Below, one piece after another: positions 35,284-42,672 of a stretch of DNA of 64,000 nt. The DNA is taken from assembly GCF_014896945.1 (NCBI RefSeq), contig NZ_CP054719.1:295153-359152 (forward strand). Reading direction: 5' to 3'. Source of the DNA: Candidatus Bodocaedibacter vickermanii (GTDB lineage Bacteria; Pseudomonadota; Alphaproteobacteria; UBA6184). The notes beneath the pieces were generated by a model, which ran no database searches, was not told the DNA's origin, and saw nothing but the letters and a program-made list of their open reading frames with translations. Numbering within the stretch: position 1 is the stretch's first letter; each line of letters opens with the position of its first letter. The translations under genes and the position numbers were made by a program.

Positions 35284-35374
35284 GCTATAGACACCCTTCC
35301 CTTCGGTCGGGTGACATATATAGCCCGCCCACCCGACCTGGATAGCGCAAAGAAGCGCTACCAGGTCTTAACCC
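35284..35374. repeat. Family B structured repeat, copy 2
   Basis: GGTCGGGTG (35305-35313) pairs with CACCCGACC (35330-35338). GACCTGG-A-TAGCGC (35335-35348) pairs with GCGCTA-CCAGGTC (35355-35367). The two stems overlap by four bases and compete. It lies between the convergent ends of ettA and the small membrane-protein gene and may act as a terminator. Confidence 0.7.
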
Positions 35375-35381
35375 TAAGGGA

Positions 35382-35642
35382 TCAAATTTTACCTTCAAAA
35401 AATTTAAATACTTTTTGGATAAGCATACCGAATCCGATTAGGGCTAAGCCGTCGCTACTCCACTTAAAAACAAATGTTAATATCGTTCTTGTTTCTTCGC
35501 CACCCAGAATACAGTACATCAAGGTTGGGGCACCTAGCACCAGAATGACAAGCGCAATGATCATACATATCAATATGTGTTTCCAATTGGTCGATCGTCG
35601 ATCTGGAACTATCGCACTTTTGTTTTTGATTTTTGAGGGCAT
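35382..35642 (-). CDS. Small membrane protein, unknown function
   Basis: The 86-aa product has a basic N-terminus and two membrane helices (ILICMIIALVILVLGAPTLM and a second from about 62, GLALIGFGMLI), ending in a basic amphipathic tail. It follows the ImmA-type peptidase gene by 37 bp and is probably in the same transcript. No clear ribosome site is seen. It could be a substrate or partner of the peptidase; this is only inferred from position. Confidence 0.5.
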   Translation of the reverse strand: MPSKIKNKSAIVPDRRSTNWKHILICMIIALVILVLGAPTLMYCILGGEETRTILTFVFKWSSDGLALIGFGMLIQKVFKFFEGKI

Positions 35643-35679
35643 ATATATAACACTATAAAAAACACCTTAAATGATAGCC

Positions 35680-36198
35680 TTAGATAATAGAAAGGCTTGG
35701 ATATAACGTTTGCAACCGAATCGTCATTGCGGATGGTGACACATAAAACAGGTCTGCCATTTCTTCTGGACTTAGTTCTTGTTTTAATAACTCCGCAACT
35801 TTTTCTTTAGGCATTAATAATTCAGCAGCAATCATATTTGCTTCTGTTTCTGCATCAGAATAAGCGCCGTCTTTTCTAAACGTCACGGCTTTGTCTTCAA
35901 AACGACCTTCTTTTTCAAGTTCATCTTTTGAAAAACTATTCATTAAGTAGGATACATAATGACCAATCTCGTGGGCTATGGTAAATCGTTGGCGTGAAAA
36001 TGCATGATTGTTATTCACATAAATGCTGTAACTTTCACCTTCTTTAAGAAGCAACCCACTTAACCCATCGTCTAAGTCAGCCTCAAAACATGCTAGGTTC
36101 AATTCTTTACATATTTTTTCAAGGGACAGCTCATATCCGCTATAGCTATCAACTTGCAGCTCACTAATACGTTTTTGAATTTTGGGACTTAACTTCAT
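35680..36198 (-). CDS. ImmA/IrrE-family metallo-endopeptidase
   Basis: The 172-aa protein has the zinc motif RFTIAHEIGHYVSYLM (HEIGH at about residue 75) and ETEANMIAAELLMP, the second zinc-ligand and structural segment of the ImmA/IrrE family. A C-terminal winged-helix-like part (LSPEEMADLFYVSPSAMTIRLQTL) follows. Such enzymes usually cleave a partner HTH repressor. No separate HTH gene is adjacent. The ATG at 36198 follows AAAGG; two GTGTAAA direct repeats lie just upstream and may be an operator. The gene is divergent from priA. Confidence 0.85.
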   Translation of the reverse strand: MKLSPKIQKRISELQVDSYSGYELSLEKICKELNLACFEADLDDGLSGLLLKEGESYSIYVNNNHAFSRQRFTIAHEIGHYVSYLMNSFSKDELEKEGRFEDKAVTFRKDGAYSDAETEANMIAAELLMPKEKVAELLKQELSPEEMADLFYVSPSAMTIRLQTLYPSLSII

Positions 36199-36202
36199 GT
36201 TT

Positions 36203-36235
36203 AACCTTTTACACTTTAAACAGTTTACACCATTT
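36203..36235 (-). promoter_or_regulatory. Two GTGTAAA direct repeats upstream of the ImmA-type gene
   Basis: On the minus strand GTGTAAACTGTTTAAAGTGT and AAA holds two GTGTAAA copies 15 bases apart, ending about 10 bases before the start codon. The spacing of one and a half helical turns could suit a regulator; nothing proves binding. Confidence 0.35.
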
Positions 36236-36299
36236 TGCAAAAATGTCAATTTTCATACCTGGATTTTAAGGCGCAAACCCTATACACTTAATAATACAC

Positions 36300-38318
36300 A
36301 TGAGAAATTTACATAGACTGCTACACATGCATTTTCGTTACGACATATTATTACCTTTACCCCAAGATCAACTCTATACGTATCTTTCCGATCATCCGTT
36401 AGAGATTGGAACTCTTGTGGATGTTCCTTTTGGTAAACGTAATGTGCCTGGTGTCATTTGGAATGAAACCGATCCAAATTACCATCCTGAATTTCAGATA
36501 AAGCCAATCAACCAAGCGTGGGATTTACCCCCCTTATCGAATGCTACGCGTAAGCTCATTGATTGGTCAGCACCGTATTATATGACGCCCAGGGGCAATT
36601 GTCTAAAAATGACGTTAACGGGATTACCCGACGTTGGATATGCACCGCGAAAAAAATATGGGAATTTTATTGATCCAAAAGACTGCCCCAGGGATTTCCC
36701 CCTCACGCCAGATCAAACAATTGCCGCAGAATCAATCCAGACTGCAATTCGTTCAAACACATATAAAACCTTCTTGCTGGATGGAGTGACGGGCTCTGGA
36801 AAAACTGAGGTGTATTATGAAGCCTTATTAGAAGCTATTCGTCAAGAACGACAGGTATTAATTTTACTGCCAGAAATCACCCTCACCCAACAATGGTTAG
36901 ATCGCTTTAAACACCGATTTGGTGTTCTGCCTGCCCGATGGCATTCATCCTTAAAACAAACGGAACGGCTGCATACATGGCAGCAGATCATCAATGGACA
37001 TGCATCGGTCGTTGTTGGCGCACGATCCGCTTTATTTTTACCCTTTAAACGCTTAGGCTTAATTGTGGTCGACGAAGAACACGATGGATCATATAAACAA
37101 GACGAAGGCGTACATTATCATGCCCGAGATTTGGCGGTTGTACGGGCTCGATTTGAATCCTGTCCGTTGGTACTCGCCTCTGCAACCCCATCCATTGAAA
37201 GCTATCATAATGCTAATGAAGGCAAATATGCGCTTTTAACCCTGAGTGAACGGTTTGGAAGTGCTGGCACTCCGACGGCTCATGTCATTGATTTACGACA
37301 GAAAACCGAACAGGTGGGACGCGGTCATTATGTATCCACCAGTTTAATCAAAGCCGTACACGAAACCGTAAAACGTAACGAACAAGCCATTTTATTTTTA
37401 AACCGCAGAGGTTTTGCCCCACTGACCTTATGTACAGAATGCGGTCACAAAGTCGCCTGTCCAGATTGCAGCGCGCATATGGTACATCACAGAACTCATG
37501 CATCGTATGCAACATTACAGTGTCATCATTGCGGTTTATCCATCAAAGCACACTCCGATTGCCACGACTGCGGCAGCGTTGGGACACTCAGCGAATGGGG
37601 AGTTGGAATCGACCGACTGACCGATGAAATCAAACAAAAATGTCCCGATGCCCGAATTATGACTGTCAGCAGTGATCATATCACCCATGAAACGCATCTT
37701 GAAGAACTCTATCACGCATTAAACAATCACACAGTTGACATTGTCATCGGAACACAACTAATGGCAAAAGGACACGACTTTTCAAACGTTACACTGGTTG
37801 GAATTGTTGATGCTGATTCTGGATTAATGGCTCAAGACGTTCGCGCTGCAGAACATACCTATCAGCTATTGCATCAAGTCGCTGGACGTTGTGGTCGAGG
37901 CGATAAACCAGGTCACGTTTATATTCAAACGTTTGCTCCACACCACCCCGTCATTCAAGCCCTTAAAACCTTTGATAGGGATACCTTTTTATACTTAGAG
38001 CTGCATAACAGAGAAACCGGACATCTCCCCCCGTTCAGTCGTCAAGCAGGCCTTGTCATTACAGCAGATACCGAAGATCTCGTAAAACAGGTGTGCGGAC
38101 ACTTATTACAAACAGCACCCCAAAAACCCGATGTTATGGTCTTTGGTCCTGCCCCTGCACCGCTAATGAAACTTCGTGGAAAATACCGCTATCGTTTTTT
38201 AATTCAAAGCTCAAAACAAACGTTGTTGCAACCCTATTTGCACACTTGGCTAAACGCCGTGAATATCCCACGCAACATCAAATTAACCCTCGATATCGAC
38301 CCCATTAGTTTTTACTAA
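36300..38318 (+). CDS. priA: Primosomal protein N' (replication restart helicase PriA)
   Basis: PriA recognises stalled forks and reloads the replicative helicase. The 672-aa protein has an N-terminal 3'BD domain, Walker A GVTGSGKTEVY (about 165-175), DEEH box VVDEEHD, LASATPS, and a zinc cluster from CTECGHKVACPDC to CHDCGS with eight cysteines. GVGIDRLTDEI and VAGRCGRGDKPG complete the helicase motifs. The start may be the ATG at 36327 instead of 36300; neither has a strong ribosome site. A family A repeat begins 12 bases after the stop. Confidence 0.95.
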   Translation: MRNLHRLLHMHFRYDILLPLPQDQLYTYLSDHPLEIGTLVDVPFGKRNVPGVIWNETDPNYHPEFQIKPINQAWDLPPLSNATRKLIDWSAPYYMTPRGNCLKMTLTGLPDVGYAPRKKYGNFIDPKDCPRDFPLTPDQTIAAESIQTAIRSNTYKTFLLDGVTGSGKTEVYYEALLEAIRQERQVLILLPEITLTQQWLDRFKHRFGVLPARWHSSLKQTERLHTWQQIINGHASVVVGARSALFLPFKRLGLIVVDEEHDGSYKQDEGVHYHARDLAVVRARFESCPLVLASATPSIESYHNANEGKYALLTLSERFGSAGTPTAHVIDLRQKTEQVGRGHYVSTSLIKAVHETVKRNEQAILFLNRRGFAPLTLCTECGHKVACPDCSAHMVHHRTHASYATLQCHHCGLSIKAHSDCHDCGSVGTLSEWGVGIDRLTDEIKQKCPDARIMTVSSDHITHETHLEELYHALNNHTVDIVIGTQLMAKGHDFSNVTLVGIVDADSGLMAQDVRAAEHTYQLLHQVAGRCGRGDKPGHVYIQTFAPHHPVIQALKTFDRDTFLYLELHNRETGHLPPFSRQAGLVITADTEDLVKQVCGHLLQTAPQKPDVMVFGPAPAPLMKLRGKYRYRFLIQSSKQTLLQPYLHTWLNAVNIPRNIKLTLDIDPISFY

Positions 38319-38329
38319 GCAACCAGCCG

Positions 38330-38400
38330 GCAGCGTGACGCTGCACCAGGGATGATCCCTGGACCCAATAGATTAGATCCGATTCGCGCAGACACGGATT
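38330..38400 (+). repeat. Family A structured repeat with extra hairpin
   Basis: GCAGCGTGACGCTGC, then the hairpin CCAGGGATGATCCCTGG (38346-38362), then TTAGATCCGATTCG and GACACGGATT. At 45388 the same two hairpins appear in the opposite order. Confidence 0.8.
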
Positions 38401-38518
38401 CTATATAACTTAACCCTGAAAGCTTCGCAAACACAAGGAACTAAAACACTACTTTTCAACAAAATCATCACCATTCACATCAAACCCTTACCCCTCCTGC
38501 GCCCGAAATGGGTCAAAG
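38401..38518 (+). repeat. Family E repeat, copy 1
   Basis: Matches 46441-46572: TATATAACTTAAC, AAGGAACTAAAACACTACTT and TTCAACAAAAT, then CCCTTACCCCTCCTGCGCC. It directly follows a family A copy at both sites, so A plus E is one composite unit. Confidence 0.75.
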
Positions 38519-38529
38519 GTGGATTCAAC

Positions 38530-38557
38530 AACCTAATGGGTGCAGCGGTACGTTGCC
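38530..38557 (-). repeat. Family A hairpin abutting the trpS 3' end
   Basis: GGCAACGTACCGCTGCACCC on the minus strand, after TAGGCAACCT that includes the trpS stop. The ctpA 3' end has the same GCAATCTGGCAACGTGCCGC. Confidence 0.65.
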
Positions 38558-38564
38558 AGGTTGC

Positions 38565-39560
38565 CTATACCTTTAGCATCCCCATTTTTTGATGAACTTC
38601 CTTCAACGTTTCTGCGGCTATGGATAATGCTTTATCCTTACCTTGGGCTAAAATCTTATCCAGATAATGCGGCTCATTCATTAAGCGCACCATCTCCGTC
38701 CGTATGGGTGTTAATGCTGTAACTAAGACATCTGCTAACGCTTCTTTCAAGGCACTAAAATTAGCCCCCTCAAACTCCAAACAGCACTGCAACAATGGTT
38801 TATCCGCAAACACACTATATATATTCAACAGGTTTTTTGCTTCGGGTCGATCCGCCAGATCATCACTATTCCCAGGCAACGGAAAGGCATCCGACTTTGC
38901 TTTTTTAATTTTTTTAATAATCGTATCCGCATCATCCATTAAATTAATCCTCGATAAATCAGATGGATCCGATTTACTCATTTTAGCCGTACCATCACGC
39001 AAACTCATTACACGTGTGGCTTGCCCTAAAATCATAGGTTCGGGCAATATAAACGTTTCACCAAACGTCTGGTTAAACGCACCGGCAATATCGCGTGTTA
39101 ACTCTAAATGTTGCTTTTGATCATCACCTACTGGCACATGCGTTGCCTTATACAACAAAATATCGGCTGCCATTAATACAGGATATGCATACAACCCAAG
39201 GTTTGCTTTTTCCTTATCCTTACCCGCTTTATCCTTAAACTGAGTCATACGGTTCAACCACCCCAGCGGAGTAATACAGTTTAATAACCATGCAAGCTCA
39301 CTATGCCCCGCGACATGGCTCTGCATAAAAATACTCGATACTGTGGGGTCAATGCCGCTTGCAATATAGGCTGCGGCAACCAATCGACATTGCTCAGCTA
39401 ATTTAGCTGGATCTTGCAATACAGTCCACGAATGCAAGTCTGCCATAAAAAATAGGCATTCATGTGTATGCAGAAAGGCGATCCAATTTCGAATCGCCCC
39501 TAAATAATTTCCTAATGTTAAACTGCCAGTGGGTTGAATCCCCGACACTACTCGTTTCAT
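38565..39560 (-). CDS. trpS: Tryptophanyl-tRNA synthetase
   Basis: This class I enzyme charges tRNA-Trp. The 331-aa protein has VSGIQPTGSLTLGNYLGAI (HIGH-type motif TLGNY at about 14-18), PVGDDQKQHLELTRDIA, and AKMSKSDPSD (KMSKS at about 197-201). Length is normal for the family. The ATG overlaps the upstream murJ by four bases, so it ends the mutS-murJ-murJ-trpS series. Confidence 0.96.
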   Translation of the reverse strand: MKRVVSGIQPTGSLTLGNYLGAIRNWIAFLHTHECLFFMADLHSWTVLQDPAKLAEQCRLVAAAYIASGIDPTVSSIFMQSHVAGHSELAWLLNCITPLGWLNRMTQFKDKAGKDKEKANLGLYAYPVLMAADILLYKATHVPVGDDQKQHLELTRDIAGAFNQTFGETFILPEPMILGQATRVMSLRDGTAKMSKSDPSDLSRINLMDDADTIIKKIKKAKSDAFPLPGNSDDLADRPEAKNLLNIYSVFADKPLLQCCLEFEGANFSALKEALADVLVTALTPIRTEMVRLMNEPHYLDKILAQGKDKALSIAAETLKEVHQKMGMLKV

Positions 39561-41101
39561 CGTTTTGTTCCTAATAATTTCTTATAATAGATATCTGTTA
39601 TAAAATATGATGACGCCGCAATAATTGCAATAAGGCACAACGAAATCCATCGATACACTACGTTTGTATCAAACGCCAAACCATATATCCAGGGGTAAAT
39701 AACATAAGATACTGCCACAAGCAATCCTGCAATCACTGTAATACGAATAACTGTCTGGATAAATAAGGCGTTTAATTTGAAATACCCTTTTGCATAAGAC
39801 CATCCGGCTAACACCAACGTATTAACCCAGCCGGAAATTGACAAGGCTATCGCAATTCCAACATGATTTGGTAACTCTTGCCATATCAGATCATTTACAA
39901 TTAAATAACACAATACAGCATTAATAATCATGGCAATTCCACCAACGATGGATGGGCGCAATGTATCTTTCAACGCAAAGAATGTTGATGAAAATACTTT
40001 CAACAATACATAGGCGGGCAACCCAGAAATGAACGCAACTAAACAAGGTGCCGCAGCTAATACATTCGCTTCTGTAAATTTTCCATGCATAAACAACGTT
40101 GAAATAATCGGCGCAGAAAACATCGTCACAATAACACAAATGGGCAACGATAACGCCAACGACAATTCAATCGCCTTGTTTTGCGTCTCCAAGGCTTTGT
40201 CCATGCTATGTTGCTGCAATTGAGTTGTCAGCATTGGAATCAACACAGTTCCCAACGACACGCCGATAATGCTTAATGGAAATTGATTCACACGTTCCGT
40301 AATTTGTAAGTATGAAACACCACCATCCCCAAGATATGATCCAAAGAAAATACTGATCATCACGTTAATTTGAACCATTCCTGTTCCAAAAATTCCCGGT
40401 AACAGTCGTTTCATAAATTCTTTTACGGGTGTCGTAAGTTGTGGCCATCTTGGGACGATAACTATGCCCATTCTAACCGCCACCACATACAACCATATAA
40501 ATTGAACAAAGGCAGATCCTAGAATCGCCCACGCAGCCGCATGTGCCTTTGTTTCAGCAACATCTTGTAATGCCAAAAACAACAGGATAATCGCCGAATT
40601 TCCAACGGTTTGACTGGCTGCCGTCTGAACGAAATTATGCATCGCGTTTAATACAGACCCCAATACCGCCGTTAAACAAATCAATAAAATAAATGGAAAT
40701 ACAATCCTCGTAAACTCAACGGTCCATTGCAGCTTTTCAGGGTCATCTTTAAACCCTGTTGCAATCAATCCAACGAATGATTCCGTAAATCCCATAACGT
40801 ATAACGTCATCGCTCCCACAAACAGCACCATCCACACCATGGATTGTTCTGCAAAATATGTTGCTTTCTGTACTCCGTCTTTTTCCTTTAATGACCCAAA
40901 TATTGGAATAAAGGAGGCATTAAATGCCCCCTCTACAAACAGCCGTCGAAACAACGACGCTATCTTGGTCGCTATAAACAAAGCATCCGTAATCGCGGTT
41001 GCGCCCAGGGCTCCAACCACAAGGGTATCTCTCAGATACCCCAGAAATCGCCCTAATGTTGTATGAAATCCAATTACACTAATATGTCGACCTAAACTCA
41101 T
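39557..41101 (-). CDS. murJ: Lipid II flippase MurJ, paralogue 2
   Basis: A 514-aa MATE/MOP-type membrane protein with about 14 helices. RFLGYLRDTLVVGALG, FRRLFVEGAFNASFIPIF and the conserved LFMHGKF segment identify it as MurJ/MviN, which flips lipid II across the inner membrane. It overlaps the upstream paralogue by four bases (ATGA) and trpS by four bases. Two adjacent murJ genes are unusual; this one has diverged more in places such as GATAITDALFIATKIAS. Confidence 0.93.
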   Translation of the reverse strand: MSLGRHISVIGFHTTLGRFLGYLRDTLVVGALGATAITDALFIATKIASLFRRLFVEGAFNASFIPIFGSLKEKDGVQKATYFAEQSMVWMVLFVGAMTLYVMGFTESFVGLIATGFKDDPEKLQWTVEFTRIVFPFILLICLTAVLGSVLNAMHNFVQTAASQTVGNSAIILLFLALQDVAETKAHAAAWAILGSAFVQFIWLYVVAVRMGIVIVPRWPQLTTPVKEFMKRLLPGIFGTGMVQINVMISIFFGSYLGDGGVSYLQITERVNQFPLSIIGVSLGTVLIPMLTTQLQQHSMDKALETQNKAIELSLALSLPICVIVTMFSAPIISTLFMHGKFTEANVLAAAPCLVAFISGLPAYVLLKVFSSTFFALKDTLRPSIVGGIAMIINAVLCYLIVNDLIWQELPNHVGIAIALSISGWVNTLVLAGWSYAKGYFKLNALFIQTVIRITVIAGLLVAVSYVIYPWIYGLAFDTNVVYRWISLCLIAIIAASSYFITDIYYKKLLGTKR

Positions 41102-42672
41102 TGTGATCCCCTTCCCAATGCATGTACTTTAATGTCTTGAATTTTCAATATACCCATAAAATAGGCAGGAATAAAGAACGTAATTATTCCAATTAAAATC
41201 AACCCAATTAACGTTGCAATCTTTATATAAATGGGCTCATAAAACATGTACGATTGAAAGAACGGTTCAATCACATAAATCACAATTCCCATAATTGCAC
41301 AGGCAATTAATCCCAGAAATGTTGTTCGATAAAATCCTCTATCCAATTTCAACATGTTTCTGCGATAGGCAATCCACCCTAATGCAAATACGTTAACCCA
41401 TGATGATATCGATAATGATGCTGCAATCCCCACATGCCCCATCTCAATATGATTGAACATCAAAATTGCAAAGGCAGATAATACAGCATTTAAGAAAAAA
41501 CATACTCCTGCAACATACATGGGGGTCTTCGTATCTTTATGGGCAAAGAAACTCGCACTCACAACCTTTAAGAATACATATGCCGGTAACCCCGTTGAGT
41601 ATGCAACTAATGCAGGGGCTGTCTTCAAGACATCCGCCAACTCAAAGTTTTTATCCATAAACAAAGTTGCTATAAATGAATCAGCATAAATCATAAGTGT
41701 AACAGCTGCTGGAAACGTTAACAGCAATGTCAATTCCAATGCTCGATTTTGAGTATTGATCGCTTCCTTTACTTCACCTGCTTTTAATTGGCGATACAGT
41801 AACGGTAACAATGCCGTTCCCATGGCAACACCAATTAAACTTAACGGCAATTGATTCACACGATCCGCAATGTGTAATGCAGCCAATCCACCCGTATGTA
41901 ACCTTGAGCCAATCGCCATGTTCATAAACAAGTTCAACTGCACAATTCCAGATCCAATTAATCCTGGAATGAACAACTTAAACATCTGCAGCATCTCTGG
42001 AGTGATCGTGGGCTTACGAAATCCAATCTTTAAACCAGATTGACGCCCACACACCCAATGCAACCAAATTAATTGTATAAGACCAGATAAAACAGATCCC
42101 CATGCAGCTGCATGTCCTGGAGTCTCAAAACTGTTTTGAAAAAAAACGAAATAAGAAATCACGACGACATTTGCAATAATTTGTGTTGCTGCAGCTGCAC
42201 CGAATCGATCCATAGAATTCAATACAGCACCTAATAATGCCGTCAATGAAATAAACAAAATATAGGGGAAAGTTATACGAGTATACTCAATGGCATACTG
42301 CAATGTTTCCGGCTTTGATTTAAAGCCACCGGCAACCAAACCAATAAATTGAGGCATAAATAATTCCACCAGAATAACCAACCCAAGCAACCCAACAAAT
42401 AATAACGTAAAGGCTTGTTCTGCAAATACCTTGGCATCATTCACGCCTTTATCTGAATACACACCAGAAAATGTTGGAACAAATGCAGCGTTAAATGCAC
42501 CCTCTGCAAACAATCGCCGAAACAATGCAGGCGCTTTAACCGATACTGAAAACGCATCTGCCATGGGGCTTAAACCTAAGACTGAATAGACCAATCGGTC
42601 ACGCATAAATCCTAAAATACGGCTGATGACCGTGTTCCCGCTAATAGTAATCAGGGAACGTATTAACCCCAT
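41098..42672 (-). CDS. murJ: Lipid II flippase MurJ, paralogue 1
   Basis: The 524-aa product has the same plan as its neighbour: RILGFMRDRLVYSVLG, FRRLFAEGAFNAAFVPTF, VNQLPLSLIGVAMGTALLPLL, and the FMDKNF segment. The usual Arg residues near positions 18-24 and 52-53 are kept. It starts at the base after the mutS stop. The pair shares about 45-50 percent residues by eye, so the duplication is not recent. Confidence 0.93.
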   Translation of the reverse strand: MGLIRSLITISGNTVISRILGFMRDRLVYSVLGLSPMADAFSVSVKAPALFRRLFAEGAFNAAFVPTFSGVYSDKGVNDAKVFAEQAFTLLFVGLLGLVILVELFMPQFIGLVAGGFKSKPETLQYAIEYTRITFPYILFISLTALLGAVLNSMDRFGAAAATQIIANVVVISYFVFFQNSFETPGHAAAWGSVLSGLIQLIWLHWVCGRQSGLKIGFRKPTITPEMLQMFKLFIPGLIGSGIVQLNLFMNMAIGSRLHTGGLAALHIADRVNQLPLSLIGVAMGTALLPLLYRQLKAGEVKEAINTQNRALELTLLLTFPAAVTLMIYADSFIATLFMDKNFELADVLKTAPALVAYSTGLPAYVFLKVVSASFFAHKDTKTPMYVAGVCFFLNAVLSAFAILMFNHIEMGHVGIAASLSISSWVNVFALGWIAYRRNMLKLDRGFYRTTFLGLIACAIMGIVIYVIEPFFQSYMFYEPIYIKIATLIGLILIGIITFFIPAYFMGILKIQDIKVHALGRGSQ

